Position numbers and translations under genes: made by a program. From positions 1,178,001 through 1,242,000 of the forward strand of contig NZ_CP009323.1 of NCBI RefSeq assembly GCF_000959725.1: a stretch of DNA of 64,000 nucleotides. Reading direction: 5' to 3'. This stretch comes from Burkholderia gladioli. Its GTDB lineage: Bacteria > Pseudomonadota > Gammaproteobacteria > Burkholderiales > Burkholderiaceae. Shown piece by piece: positions 1 to 8,838 of this stretch; the stretch's first letter is position 1; each line of letters starts with the position of its first letter. The notes under the pieces were generated by a model. The model was not told the DNA's origin. It did no database searches and was given only the letters and a program-made list of their open reading frames with translations.

Positions 1-1
1 C

Positions 2-1450
2 GCCGCCACCGAGCGCCTGTTCCTGGACCGCGACGGCAAGCTGCTCGGCCCCGCGCAGACCGTGGCCGGCGGCCGGCCGGTGGGCGTGCCAGGCACCCTG
101 CGCATGCTCGAGCTGGCGCATCGAGCGCACGGCAAGCTGCCCTGGAAACGCCTGTTCCAGCCCGCCATCAAGCTCGCCGACCAGGGTTTCCCGATCAGCC
201 CGCGGCTGGCCGCGCTGATCGCGGCCGATCCCTACCTGCGCGCCGATCCGGCCGCGCGCGCCTATTTCTACGAGCAGGACGGGCGGCCCAAGACCGCCGG
301 CACGCTGCTGCGCAACCCCGCCTATGCGGCCACGCTGCGCCAGCTCGCGGCCGGCGGCGCGAACCCGTTCTACAGCGGCGCGATCGCCCGCGAGATCGCC
401 GCCAAGGTCGGCCAGTCGGCCAATCCGGGCTTGCTCACGCAGCAGGATCTCGGCCGCTACCGCGCGCTGCCGCGCACGCCGTTCTGCGGCGACTATCGCA
501 AGTGGACCTTGTGCGGAATGCCGCCGCCGGCCTCGGGCGGCCTGGCGATCGCGCAGATGTTCGGCCTGTTCGACGGGCTGCCGGACTGGCAGAAGCTGGG
601 CGGGCAAAAGCTGGTGCGCAACGACGTCGGCGGCCTGGAGCCGACGCCGCAGGCCGCGCATCTGTTCAGCGAGGCGGGCCGGCTGGCCTATGCGGACCGC
701 GCGCGCTACCCGGCCGATCCCGAGCGTGTACCGGCGCCGGCCGGCGACTGGCAACGGCTGGTCGCGCCGACCTACCTGGCGCAGCGCCTGCAACGGATCG
801 GCGACACCAGCCTCGGTCATGCCGAAGCCGGCGTGCCGGCCGACTCGACGCTGGCCACCTCGTTCGGCGACGATCCCGATGCGCTGGCGCCGCCGCCCGC
901 CGCCAGCGAACTGGCGGTGGTCGATCACGACGGCGCGGTGGTGGCGATGGCCTCCAGCCTGGGCGACCCGTTCGGCTCGCGGCTGATGGTGCGCGGCTTC
1001 CTGCTCAACGATGCGCTGACGGGCTTCTCGCGCACGCCGCGCGATCACGGTCGGCCGATCGCGAACCGCCTGGACGGCGGCAAGCGGCCGCGTTCCTCGC
1101 TCACGCCCGAGATCGCCTTCGAGCGCGGCACGCGGCGCGTGGCGCTGGTGCTCGGCGGCGCCGACGCGATGCCGGTCGCCAAGACGCTGGCCGGCGTCAC
1201 CGACTGGGGCCTGACGGTGGCGCAGGCGATCGCCCTGCCGAACTTCGGCTCGCGCAACGGGCCGACCGAGCTGGAAGCGGGACGTGTGTCGGATACGCTG
1301 GTCGAGGGCTTGAGGCGGCGCGGGCACGAGGTGCGGCTCGTCCCGATCACCTCGGACCTGGTCGGGCTGCAGCGCGTCGCGCTCGACGGGCAGTCGCTGT
1401 GGCTGGGTACCGCCGATCCGCGGCGTGAGGGAGCGGCTGCGGGGGATTAG
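2..1450 (+). CDS. Gamma-glutamyltransferase family protein, 5' end outside window, active site degenerate
   Basis: The reading frame is open from base 2 and its true start lies upstream. The family is recognised from GVPGTLRMLELAH, the PPPASGG loop, FLLNDALTGFS, KRPRSSLTPEIAF and the C-terminal TADPRREG. Gamma-glutamyltransferases are periplasmic N-terminal nucleophile hydrolases that cut glutathione; they self-cleave before a Thr in a TTH[YF]S motif that precedes VVD. Here that stretch is ASELAVVD, so by alignment the nucleophile Thr is Ala and the TTH is lost. The Asn and Asp of the substrate site (LNTTFG and NNQMDDF in E. coli) align with Gly, and only GG of the PGGSR loop survives. I infer a homologue that is unprocessed and probably inactive, or one with a different chemistry. 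The N-terminal signal region cannot be seen. Confidence 0.8.
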   Translation, partial: AATERLFLDRDGKLLGPAQTVAGGRPVGVPGTLRMLELAHRAHGKLPWKRLFQPAIKLADQGFPISPRLAALIAADPYLRADPAARAYFYEQDGRPKTAGTLLRNPAYAATLRQLAAGGANPFYSGAIAREIAAKVGQSANPGLLTQQDLGRYRALPRTPFCGDYRKWTLCGMPPPASGGLAIAQMFGLFDGLPDWQKLGGQKLVRNDVGGLEPTPQAAHLFSEAGRLAYADRARYPADPERVPAPAGDWQRLVAPTYLAQRLQRIGDTSLGHAEAGVPADSTLATSFGDDPDALAPPPAASELAVVDHDGAVVAMASSLGDPFGSRLMVRGFLLNDALTGFSRTPRDHGRPIANRLDGGKRPRSSLTPEIAFERGTRRVALVLGGADAMPVAKTLAGVTDWGLTVAQAIALPNFGSRNGPTELEAGRVSDTLVEGLRRRGHEVRLVPITSDLVGLQRVALDGQSLWLGTADPRREGAAAGD

Positions 1451-1510
1451 CTTCCGGATGAAATTGGAAATGAGATCTCGAAGTATCCCGGAACGGCTTG
1501 AAAGCGCATC

Positions 1511-1534
1511 TTTGGCATCGTCAAGGATGCCAAA
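1511..1534. promoter_or_regulatory. Perfect 9-bp inverted repeat upstream of the XRE regulator (candidate operator)
   Basis: TTTGGCATC and GATGCCAAA are exact reverse complements separated by six bases. The repeat lies about 70 bases before the XRE start. There is no T-tract after the second arm, so it is a better operator than terminator. XRE regulators often bind such palindromes at their own promoters; this is an inference. Confidence 0.45.
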
Positions 1535-1601
1535 ACGCTTGTCGTATCGCATGGCGGATCGCCCACGGTCCTGGTGCAATAGCCGGCATCCAATCCCTTG
1601 C

Positions 1602-1961
1602 ATGGAACAGCCGATGCGCTCCGCCAAGAAATCCGCCGAGGAACTGCGCGCCTTGCGCCACGCATTACCGGAACGCATCGAGCGGAATCGACCGGATGTC
1701 GGCGAGGCAACGCGATGGATACGCGAGGCGATCGGCGTGAACCAAGCCGAGTTCGCACGTCTGGTCGAGCTCAGCAAGCCGCTGATCGCCCGGATCGAAC
1801 GCGGCAAGGCCAATCCAACGCTCGACACGCTCAACGCGATCGGCAAGACCTTCAGCCTGCGCATTGCGTTTCAGCCAGGACGAACGAGTCACGGGCAGCA
1901 GCGCCCGCCCCGTCCCCGCCGCAAGCTCCCTCCCCTCGTGTTCGACAAGATCACCCAATAG
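1602..1961 (+). CDS. XRE/HipB-like helix-turn-helix regulator, orphan
   Basis: This protein of about 119 residues has a single HTH_3 domain at roughly residues 40-90: VNQAEFARLVELSKPLIARI forms the helix-turn-helix and ERGKANPTLDTL is the typical continuation. A basic, proline-rich tail follows. The frame is open from 1425, but ATG codons at 1602 and 1614 give the usual length, and both lie downstream of the palindrome at 1511-1534. HipB-type antitoxins resemble this, yet no HipA or other toxin gene is adjacent: the next gene, tauC, is convergent and ends 7 bases away. Base composition is less GC-rich than in the flanks, consistent with acquired DNA. DNA binding is well supported; the target is unknown. 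Confidence 0.7.
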   Translation: MEQPMRSAKKSAEELRALRHALPERIERNRPDVGEATRWIREAIGVNQAEFARLVELSKPLIARIERGKANPTLDTLNAIGKTFSLRIAFQPGRTSHGQQRPPRPRRKLPPLVFDKITQ

Positions 1962-1968
1962 ACCCGCC

Positions 1969-2958
1969 CTAACCCCGCCCCTTCCACGGCACCAAACGCC
2001 GCTCCAGCGCGCGCATCGCCAGGTCGAAACCCCAGGCGATCGCGCCGATCAGCACGATCCCCATCACCACCACGTCGGTACGCAGGAAGCTCGAGGCGTT
2101 CAGCACCATCTGCCCGAGCCCGGCGGTGGCGGCCACCATCTCGGCGGCCACCAGGGTGGTCCAGCCGAAGCCGATCGCGATCCGCAGCCCGGTCAGGATC
2201 TCGGGCAGCGCAGCGGGCAGCACCACATGGCGCACCAACTGCGCCGGGCTGGCGCCGAGCGACCAGGCCGCGGCGATCTGCTCGCCGGTGGCGCTGCGCA
2301 CGCCGGCGCGCGCGGCCATCGCGATCGGCGCGAAGCAGGCCAGGAAGATCACCACGATCTTGGCAGTCTCGTCGATGCCGAACCAGATCACCACCAGCGG
2401 CAGGTAGGCCAGCGGCGGCAGCGGCCGGTAGAACTCCAGCGGCGGATCGAGCAGGCCGCGCGCGACGCGGCTCACGCCCATCAGGATGCCGGCCGGGATG
2501 CCGAACAGGGCCGCCAGCGCGAACGCGCCGAACACGCGCAGCGCGCTCCAGCCGAGATGCTCGGCCAGCGGCACGCCGCCCTGGATATTGCCGTGCCAGG
2601 CGTCGACGAAGGCGCGCCAGACCGTGGCCGGCGACGGCAGGAACAGCGGCGGCACCCAGCCGAAGTGCGTCGCGGCCCACCAGAGCAGCGCCAGGCCCGC
2701 CACCGAGGCCGCGCTCAGCGCGGCGGTCGGCCCCTCGCCGGGGCGCCGCGCGCCGCGATGCGCGGCCCGCCGACGCGAGGCCGCGTGCGGTGCACCCGCG
2801 TGCGCGCCATCGCCGGCACCCGCACCGGCCGGCGCACGCGCGCCAGCCGCCGCGAGCGTCGCACGAGACCCGCGCGCGGCTGCCTCGCCGCCCGCGCTCA
2901 CGATCGTCCCGGTCTGCCAGGTCACCGTGCGTGCGCGAACGTCGTCGGTCGTGCTCAT
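1969..2958 (-). CDS. tauC: Taurine ABC transporter permease TauC
   Basis: An inner-membrane permease of the BPD_transp_1 family, 329 residues. Residues 1-55 are an Ala/Gly-rich cytoplasmic extension that is longer than usual; then come about six membrane segments. The family loop is seen at [22 protein letters not shown]. The ATG overlaps the tauB stop by four bases (ATGA), so the two are translationally coupled. With TauA and TauB it imports taurine or related aliphatic sulfonates as a sulfur source. No tauD (taurine dioxygenase) follows; the operon ends here against the convergent XRE gene. SsuC-type permeases are close relatives; the TauA neighbour favours tauC. Confidence 0.88.
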   Translation of the reverse strand: MSTTDDVRARTVTWQTGTIVSAGGEAAARGSRATLAAAGARAPAGAGAGDGAHAGAPHAASRRRAAHRGARRPGEGPTAALSAASVAGLALLWWAATHFGWVPPLFLPSPATVWRAFVDAWHGNIQGGVPLAEHLGWSALRVFGAFALAALFGIPAGILMGVSRVARGLLDPPLEFYRPLPPLAYLPLVVIWFGIDETAKIVVIFLACFAPIAMAARAGVRSATGEQIAAAWSLGASPAQLVRHVVLPAALPEILTGLRIAIGFGWTTLVAAEMVAATAGLGQMVLNASSFLRTDVVVMGIVLIGAIAWGFDLAMRALERRLVPWKGRG

Positions 2959-3758
2959 GCGGCCTCCCTGGCGGTATCGGTATCGCGCCCATGCAGGCGG
3001 CCGATCAGCCGCTCGCGCCAGGCGATGAACTCGGGCGAGGACTTCACCGCGCGCGCATCGCGCGTGCGCACGTACTGCCGCGCGAAGGGCAGTTCATGCG
3101 ATTCGGCGATGCGCCCCGGCCCCGGCGTCATCACCACCACCCGCGTGCCGAGGAACAGCGCCTCCTCGACGTCGTGCGTGATGAAGAACACGGTCTTGCC
3201 GGTGCGGGCCCACAGATCGAGCACCAGCTCCTGCATGGTCTCGCGCGTCATCGCGTCGAGCGCGCCCATCGGCTCGTCCATCAGCAGCACGCGCGGATCG
3301 CCCGCCAGCGCCCGCGCGATGCCCACTCGCTGCTGCATGCCGCCCGACAGCTCGTAGACGCGCGCATGCGCGTATCGCTCGAGCCCGACCAGGGCCAGCA
3401 TCCGGCGCGCGCGCGCCTCGCGCTCGGCCTTCGCGACGCGCTGGAAGCGCAGCCCCAGCGCCACGTTGCCGAGCACGTCGAGCCAGGGCAGCAGCGCGTA
3501 TTTCTGGAACACCACGCCGCGATCGGCGCCGGGGCCGGTGACGGGCTCGCCGTCGAGCAGCACCTCGCCGGCGCTGGGTTCGACGAAGCCGGCGATGCAG
3601 TTCAGCAGGCTGGTCTTGCCGCAGCCCGAGGCGCCGACCGCGACCACGAATTCGCCGGCCCCGATCGACAGGTCGACCTCGTCGAGCGCGCGCGTGCCTT
3701 CACGCCCGCGCTCTCCCGGATAGGCGACCGACAGCCGCCGGATATCGAGCGTGCTCAT
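2955..3758 (-). CDS. tauB: Taurine ABC transporter ATP-binding protein TauB
   Basis: A 267-residue cytoplasmic ATPase. The Walker A motif is [12 protein letters not shown] near residue 42, the signature is [15 protein letters not shown], Walker B is [12 protein letters not shown], and the switch His is in [14 protein letters not shown]. All catalytic motifs are intact. It powers sulfonate import through TauC. The gene starts 22 bases after the tauA stop and overlaps tauC by four bases, so the three form one operon transcribed leftward. Confidence 0.92.
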   Translation of the reverse strand: MSTLDIRRLSVAYPGERGREGTRALDEVDLSIGAGEFVVAVGASGCGKTSLLNCIAGFVEPSAGEVLLDGEPVTGPGADRGVVFQKYALLPWLDVLGNVALGLRFQRVAKAEREARARRMLALVGLERYAHARVYELSGGMQQRVGIARALAGDPRVLLMDEPMGALDAMTRETMQELVLDLWARTGKTVFFITHDVEEALFLGTRVVVMTPGPGRIAESHELPFARQYVRTRDARAVKSSPEFIAWRERLIGRLHGRDTDTAREAA

Positions 3759-3780
3759 GCTGATGCCTCCCGGCCGTCGC

Positions 3781-4806
3781 TCAATGCGCGGCGGCCTTCA
3801 CGAATTGCGGATCGACGCCGACCGAGTAGTCGGGCAGCACCGTCTGGATGGTGCCCTGCGCCTTCAGGAAGGCCGCGGTGGCCGCCAGCGACTTCGCGGC
3901 GCCCGATTGCGCGCCGCCGCCCAGCCAGGTGGCCGAAGCCTGCTCGGCCGGCGAGGGGAAGGCATAGAGCGCGAGGCTGGCCGGCACCTCGTCGGGATTC
4001 GCTCCGGACTCCTTGGCAACCGCCGCGGCCTGCGCCGAACCCTTGCCCCAGGCGGCGGGATGCGCGCGGTAGTCGGCATCGGCCGCCGCCAGCACCTTGA
4101 CGAAGCGCCTCAGGAACTCGGGGTTGTCGCGCGCGAAGGCGCGGGTCGCCACGAAGCCGTCGAAGGTGGCCTTGCCGCTGGCCTTGGCGACCTGGCCCGA
4201 GGTGATCAGCACCTTGCCGTTCTGCTTGACCTTGGCGAGTACCGGGTCCCAGATGTAGGTCGCGTCGATGTCGCCGCGCGCCCAGGCCGCCGCCACCTCG
4301 GGCGGCCGCAGGTTGACGATCTTCACCTGGTTCGGATCGACGCCGGCCTGCTGCAGCGCGACCAGCGCGTGGAAGTGCGAGGTCGAGACGAAGGGCACGC
4401 CGAGCTTGTGGCCCTTGAGGCCCGCCACGCTGGTCACGCCCGAGCCGTCGCGGGCCACCAGCGCCTCGGCGTCGTTGATGTTGTCGAGAATCCAGAACAG
4501 CGAGAGATCGACACCCTGCGAGAGGCCCGCGGCAACCGGCGCCGAGCCGGCCTCGCCGACCTGCACCGAGCCCGAGGCCAGCGCGCGGATCACGTCGGCG
4601 CCGCTGCCGAGCTTGCGGAACGTCACCTTGTAGCCGGTCGCCTTCTCCACCTCGCCGGTGGCCTGCGCGTAGCGCCAGGGCACCACCATGTCCTGGTAGG
4701 CGATCACCACCTCCTTGTCGGCGGCGCGCGCGGGCGCGGCGGCAAGGCTAAGCGTGGCGACGGCGCCGGCCAGCGCGGCGGTCAGGACGGAACGGAAACG
4801 CGGCAT
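3781..4806 (-). CDS. tauA: Taurine ABC transporter substrate-binding protein TauA
   Basis: A periplasmic binding protein, 341 residues, with a Sec signal peptide of about 28 residues ending ...APARA. TauA hallmarks are [52 protein letters not shown] and DATYIWDPV, which match the E. coli TauA pattern closely. It delivers taurine to TauBC and is the first gene of the operon. It should be induced under sulfate limitation by a CysB/Cbl-type LysR regulator, as known for this family; no such regulator gene lies in the window. Confidence 0.92.
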   Translation of the reverse strand: MPRFRSVLTAALAGAVATLSLAAAPARAADKEVVIAYQDMVVPWRYAQATGEVEKATGYKVTFRKLGSGADVIRALASGSVQVGEAGSAPVAAGLSQGVDLSLFWILDNINDAEALVARDGSGVTSVAGLKGHKLGVPFVSTSHFHALVALQQAGVDPNQVKIVNLRPPEVAAAWARGDIDATYIWDPVLAKVKQNGKVLITSGQVAKASGKATFDGFVATRAFARDNPEFLRRFVKVLAAADADYRAHPAAWGKGSAQAAAVAKESGANPDEVPASLALYAFPSPAEQASATWLGGGAQSGAAKSLAATAAFLKAQGTIQTVLPDYSVGVDPQFVKAAAH

Positions 4807-5122
4807 GAATCACCTCTACGAGTCGGATGCGGTGGCACGAAAACGCCCGACTATAGAGATTGCGCGGCGGCGCCGTTCCAATCATTTCTGCGATGCAATT
4901 GACGCTGCTGGCGCTATGCTTTTCGCGTTCGACCGGATACGGCCGACGATCGGGCGCGCCGCGCGGCGCGAGCGCGAAGGCCGCCGGCGCAGGCGGGCGG
5001 CCGCAGCCCGCGACAGGCCGCGCCGCCAACAAAAAACCCGCCTCGCGGCGGGTTTTTCATGACGGCCGCCGAAGCGGCCTGGCAGGCAGGGCTGGAGGCA
5101 GCCGAACCCGGAAGCAGCCGGC
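4807..5122. other. Intergenic region between tauA and lipA
   Basis: It holds the divergent tauA promoter region and the lipA terminator at 5031-5057. On the minus strand a CTATAGT sequence near 4850 is a weak -10 candidate for tauA, with no good -35 at normal spacing. A short A/T-rich patch at 4880-4925 may be an activator site. No gene is seen. Confidence 0.4.
5031..5057 (-). terminator. Bidirectional intrinsic terminator after lipA
   Basis: AAAAAACCCGCC, a short loop and GGCGGGTTTTT form a GC-rich stem flanked by A and T runs on both sides, so it works in both directions. It lies about 65 bases past the lipA stop and should end the lipB-lipA transcript. Confidence 0.85.
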
Positions 5123-6115
5123 TCAGACCACGCCGGCGCCGTGCGCCTGCAGGTCGGCGTGATAGCTCGAACGCACCATCGCGCCCACCGCCGCATGCGT
5201 GAAGCCCATCTTGTAGGCCTCTTCCTCGTACATCTTGAAGACGTCGGGATGCACGTACTCGCGCACCGGCAGGTGATGCTCGGAAGGCTGCAGGTACTGG
5301 CCGATGGTCAGCATGTCGACGTCGTGCTCGCGCAGGTCGCGCATCACCTGCAGGATTTCCTCGGGCGTCTCGCCCAGGCCGACCATCAGGCCCGACTTGG
5401 TGGCGACGTCCGGATGCAGCGCCTTGAAGTCCTTCAGCAGCTTCAGCGAATGCGCGTAGTCCGAGCCCGGGCGCGCTTCCTTGTAGAGGCGCGGCACGGT
5501 TTCGAGGTTGTGGTTCATGACGTCGGGCGGCGCGGCATTGAGGATGCCCAGCGCGCGGTCCAGGCGGCCGCGGAAGTCCGGCGTGAGGATCTCGATGCGC
5601 GTTTCCGGCGAATGCTCGCGCACATGGCGGATGCACTCGACGAAGTGGCCGGCACCGCCGTCGCGCAGGTCGTCGCGGTCGACGCTGGTGATCACCACGT
5701 ACTTCAGGCGCAGCGCGCCGATCGTCTTGGCCAGGTTGACCGGTTCGTCAGGATCGAGCGGATCGGGGCGGCCGTGGCCGACGTCGCAGAACGGGCAGCG
5801 CCGCGTGCACTTGTCGCCCATGATCATGAAGGTCGCCGTGCCCTTGCCGAAACACTCGCCGATGTTCGGGCAGCTCGCTTCCTCGCACACCGTGTGCAGG
5901 TTGTGCTCGCGCAGGATGGTCTTGATCTCGTTGAAGCGCGAGCTGCCGGTGGCCGCCTTCACGCGGATCCACTCGGGCTTCTTGAGCTTCTCGATCGGCA
6001 CGATCTTGATCGGGATGCGCGCCGTCTTGGCCTGGGCCTTCTGCTTCGCGCTCGGATCGTAGACGGCGGGTTCGGCCGCGGCGGCCGATGCGGGGGTTGC
6101 GGTTACGTCAGTCAT
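5123..6115 (-). CDS. lipA: Lipoyl synthase LipA
   Basis: A radical SAM enzyme of 330 residues that inserts two sulfurs into octanoyl groups on lipoyl domains of pyruvate and 2-oxoglutarate dehydrogenases and GcvH. Both clusters are present: the auxiliary cluster motif [12 protein letters not shown] (near residue 81) and the radical SAM motif CTRRCPFC. The C-terminal VRSSYHAD carries the conserved Ser ligand. The first 30 residues are an Ala-rich extension common in Burkholderia. The start overlaps the lipB stop by eight bases, indicating translational coupling. Confidence 0.97.
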   Translation of the reverse strand: MTDVTATPASAAAAEPAVYDPSAKQKAQAKTARIPIKIVPIEKLKKPEWIRVKAATGSSRFNEIKTILREHNLHTVCEEASCPNIGECFGKGTATFMIMGDKCTRRCPFCDVGHGRPDPLDPDEPVNLAKTIGALRLKYVVITSVDRDDLRDGGAGHFVECIRHVREHSPETRIEILTPDFRGRLDRALGILNAAPPDVMNHNLETVPRLYKEARPGSDYAHSLKLLKDFKALHPDVATKSGLMVGLGETPEEILQVMRDLREHDVDMLTIGQYLQPSEHHLPVREYVHPDVFKMYEEEAYKMGFTHAAVGAMVRSSYHADLQAHGAGVV

Positions 6116-6860
6116 TCGTGTGTTCCAGTGCCTGCGGCAATGCGGCGACGGTGGCGCCGTCGAGGTTGGCGGTCAGACGGCGCACGAGCGTGTCGGCCAC
6201 GTCGCGCCAGTCGGCGAGCACGCCCACGCTCGCCATGTCGACCGTCTCGAGTCCCGCGTAGCCGCACGGATTGATCGCGAGAAACGGGCCGAGGTCCATC
6301 CGGACGTTCAGGCTCAACCCGTGATAGCTGCATCCGTTGCGTATCTTCAGGCCGAGGGCGGCGATCTTCGCGCCCGCATGCGGCCCTGATTCCACATAGA
6401 TGCCGGGCGCGCCCGCCTTGCGGACCGACGCGAGATTATACGCCGCGAGGGTGTCGATCACGGCCTGCTCGATCCGCTCGACCATGCCGCGCACCGTCAG
6501 CTTGCGGCGGCGCAGCTCGACCAGCAGGTAGGCGACGATCTGGCCCGGGCCGTGATAGGTGATCTGCCCACCCCGGTCCACCTTGACCAGCGGCACGCCG
6601 CTGTCGGCCACCAGCAGGTGCGCCGGGTCGCCGGCCAGGCCGAGCGTGTAGACGGGGGGATGTTCGACCAGCCAGATCTCGTCGGCCGTCTCGGGCGTGC
6701 GTGAATCGGTGAAGGCGCGCATCGCCTCGAAGGTCGGCTCGTAGGGCGCCGAGCCGAGCCAGCGCACCACGAACGGCGCCGCGGCAGCCGCCTCGGGGGC
6801 GGCCGTCGCGGCGGGATCGGTGGAAATCGGGGACAAGTCGATGGGGGCCGGCGCTGACAT
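6108..6860 (-). CDS. lipB: Octanoyltransferase LipB
   Basis: LipB moves octanoate from acyl carrier protein to lipoyl domains, upstream of LipA. The 250-residue protein has [17 protein letters not shown], the catalytic Lys in [11 protein letters not shown], and the catalytic Cys in [13 protein letters not shown]. The frame extends upstream to 7130, but [10 protein letters not shown] at 6860 gives the family length; the longer part is Arg-rich out-of-frame shadow of the DUF2917 gene. The first 35 residues are Ala-rich and poorly conserved. It overlaps lipA by eight bases. Confidence 0.95.
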   Translation of the reverse strand: MSAPAPIDLSPISTDPAATAAPEAAAAAPFVVRWLGSAPYEPTFEAMRAFTDSRTPETADEIWLVEHPPVYTLGLAGDPAHLLVADSGVPLVKVDRGGQITYHGPGQIVAYLLVELRRRKLTVRGMVERIEQAVIDTLAAYNLASVRKAGAPGIYVESGPHAGAKIAALGLKIRNGCSYHGLSLNVRMDLGPFLAINPCGYAGLETVDMASVGVLADWRDVADTLVRRLTANLDGATVAALPQALEHTND

Positions 6861-6924
6861 GGACGCTAGTTTACCGAAAACCGGCACGCGCCGCCGGGCG
6901 GGCGCGTGTCGGCGGGACCATCGC

Positions 6925-7254
6925 TCAGACCGTGCGCCAGCCGTCGTGCAGGCGCGCCGAGAGCCAGTTGCCCAGGCGCGTGAGCGCCGTGTGGGCGATC
7001 TCGCCGGGCGCCGGCGCACCGACGCTGAACGACACGCGGGCCGCCTCCGGCCCTTCCACGGCCAGCCACAGCCGCTCGCCGCGGCGCAACCGCAGGTTCG
7101 CGCCCGGCGCCAGGAAGTAGTCGTCGACATCCTCGCTGCGCGTGGCCCATACCGTCGCGCCCTGGATGCTGAGCCGCGTGCTGTGCACGACCTTCATCGG
7201 CACGGTTTCGCCGGGTTGGATCTCGAAGGTGACGCTTGACGATATTTCTCTCAT
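6925..7254 (-). CDS. DUF2917 family protein
   Basis: A protein of 109 residues without signal peptide or membrane segment, recognised as DUF2917 by the [16 protein letters not shown] start and the [17 protein letters not shown] and [10 protein letters not shown] strands, a small cupin-like beta fold. The function is unknown. The ATG at 7254 was chosen over an upstream start at 7299 because the latter would run into the divergent promoter. The gene is divergent from the LysR gene at 7356, the usual sign of a regulator and its target. Confidence 0.7.
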   Translation of the reverse strand: MREISSSVTFEIQPGETVPMKVVHSTRLSIQGATVWATRSEDVDDYFLAPGANLRLRRGERLWLAVEGPEAARVSFSVGAPAPGEIAHTALTRLGNWLSARLHDGWRTV

Positions 7255-7314
7255 GATGCGCTCCGGAAACAGCGGGGGAATGGCTACAATCGTAGGCACA
7301 TCAAGGGTTTACGT

Positions 7315-7329
7315 AAAACGATACGTTTT
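7315..7329. promoter_or_regulatory. Inverted repeat AAAACG-ATA-CGTTTT in the DUF2917/LysR divergent promoter
   Basis: A perfect 6-bp palindrome around three bases lies 27 bases before the LysR GTG and 60 bases before the DUF2917 ATG. A TACAAT -10-like hexamer sits at 7285-7290. LysR regulators bind partly palindromic sites in such divergent spacers, so this is a candidate operator; not proven. Confidence 0.4.
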
Positions 7330-7355
7330 CACGTTCTTGTGAGAAAAATTAGCAA

Positions 7356-8432
7356 GTGGACCTGCGCAAACTCCCCCCGCTGAATGCCCTGCGCGCCTTC
7401 GAGGCCGCCGCCCGCCACGAGAGCTTCTCGCGCGCGGCCGACGAGCTGTTCGTCACCCACGGCGCGATCAGCCACCAGGTACGCGCGCTCGAGGAGGAGC
7501 TCGGGGTGCCGCTGTTCGTGCGGCGCGGCAAGCGCCTGTCGCTGACCGAATCGGGCGAGCGCTACGCGCGCCAGGTGCGCGCCGCGCTGACCATCCTGCT
7601 CGACGCCACCCAGGACGTGCGCGCCGCCGACCGCGGCAACCGCCTGGTGGTGTCCTCGCTGCAGTCCTTCGCGGCGCGCTGGATCACGCCGCGCATCGGC
7701 TCCTTCATCGACCGCCATCCCGACATCGACCTCGAACTGCAGTCCACCAACTCGCTGACCGATTTCTCGCGCGACGACGTCGACATCGCGATCCGCTTCG
7801 GCAACGGCCACTACCCGGGCCTGCACGTGGAGAAGCTGTTCGACGAGATGTTCTTCCCGGCCTGCGCGCCGAGCCTGAACGGCGGCGTGCTGCCCAGGGA
7901 GCCGGCCGACCTGGCCCGCTACCCGCTGCTGCGCTCCGACGACGAGCTCTGGCGCCCCTGGTTCGACGCGGCGGGCCTGGAAACGCTCAGCGAACCCAAG
8001 CGCGGCCTGCTGTTCCAGGATTCCTCGCAACTGGTGCAGGCCGCCATCGACGGCCAGGGCATCGCCCTGGTGCGCCGCTCGCTGGCCGCGGCCGAACTCG
8101 ACGCGGGGCGCATCGTGCGCCTGTTCGACATCGACGGGCCGAGCCCCTGGCACTGCTATTTCGTCTGCCTGCCCTCGCGGCTGGCCGCGCCGCGCGTGCA
8201 GGCCTTCCGCACCTGGCTGCTGGCGGAACTGGCGCATTTCGAACGGGAATGGCTGCGCATCGATGCCGAGCGCCTGGCCCGGCGGGCCGCGCGAAACGGG
8301 GAGGGGGAAACGATCGGGGGAAAGCCGCCGGGCGGGATGCCGGCGCAGGCAGGCCTCGCGGGAGCCGGCACGGCCGACGCGCCCGGGCTGCCCGGCGCGG
8401 CCATGGCGGCCGCGCCGAAGCGGGAGGAATGA
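7356..8432 (+). CDS. LysR-family regulator, GcvA-like, with unusual C-terminal tail
   Basis: 358 residues. The N-terminal winged helix has LNALRAFEAAARHESFSRAADELFV and ISHQVRALEEELGVPLF, typical of the GcvA branch; the effector-binding domain follows to about residue 300. Residues 305-358 form a Gly/Ala/Pro-rich low-complexity tail that most LysR proteins lack. Translation starts at GTG 7356, because an in-frame TAG lies at 7350. It is transcribed against its neighbours and divergent from the DUF2917 gene, which is its likely target. No glycine-cleavage genes are nearby, so the effector is unknown. Confidence 0.88.
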   Translation: MDLRKLPPLNALRAFEAAARHESFSRAADELFVTHGAISHQVRALEEELGVPLFVRRGKRLSLTESGERYARQVRAALTILLDATQDVRAADRGNRLVVSSLQSFAARWITPRIGSFIDRHPDIDLELQSTNSLTDFSRDDVDIAIRFGNGHYPGLHVEKLFDEMFFPACAPSLNGGVLPREPADLARYPLLRSDDELWRPWFDAAGLETLSEPKRGLLFQDSSQLVQAAIDGQGIALVRRSLAAAELDAGRIVRLFDIDGPSPWHCYFVCLPSRLAAPRVQAFRTWLLAELAHFEREWLRIDAERLARRAARNGEGETIGGKPPGGMPAQAGLAGAGTADAPGLPGAAMAAAPKREE

Positions 8433-8465
8433 GGCCGGCCAGGCCGGCCCGCGGCGCGCTCGCGC

Positions 8466-8777
8466 CTAGAGGACGACCTTCACCATCGGATGGCCGGTCA
8501 GCGAGCGATAGATATCGTCGAGCTGCTGCTGGCTGGTGGCGCGCACGGTGATGGTCAGGCCCGTGTAGTTGCCGCCGCTGGAGGAGCGCTCCTCGATCTT
8601 CTCGAGGTCGATCTCGTTGTCGTGCACGGCCACCACCTTGAAGATGGTGTCCTTGAACTCGGGATGCGCCTTCCCCATGATCTTGATCGGGAAGTCGCAG
8701 GGGAATTCGAGCAGCGTCTCCTTCCTGGTATCGATCGCGCCAGTCAGTTCGACTGTCTTGGACGGGTCGGTGGTCAT
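8466..8777 (-). CDS. DUF493 (YbeD-like) protein
   Basis: A 103-residue ferredoxin-like alpha/beta fold protein. It is recognised by LLEFPCDFPIKIMGKAHPEF and LTITVRATSQQQLDDIYRSL. The family is regularly encoded between dacA/dat and lipB and is thought to be regulatory, with no proven reaction. The ATG at 8777 has an AGAAG sequence upstream. Here it is separated from lipB by the inserted LysR/DUF2917 pair. Confidence 0.85.
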   Translation of the reverse strand: MTTDPSKTVELTGAIDTRKETLLEFPCDFPIKIMGKAHPEFKDTIFKVVAVHDNEIDLEKIEERSSSGGNYTGLTITVRATSQQQLDDIYRSLTGHPMVKVVL

Positions 8778-8838
8778 AAGCTTCTCCAGAAGGAATCGAT
8801 GAAAAGCCAGTGGGTGCCGCCAGGCCCCACCGGCAGGC

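Noticed and set aside
324..1428. Long Arg/Ala-rich open frames overlapping the gamma-glutamyltransferase gene
   Set aside because: They are out-of-frame shadows in GC-rich DNA with no domain pattern; the same holds for many long frames opposite the core genes.
1864..3357. 497-codon plus-strand frame opposite tauB and tauC
   Set aside because: It lies antisense to two well-recognised ABC transporter genes and has composition typical of a reverse-frame shadow.
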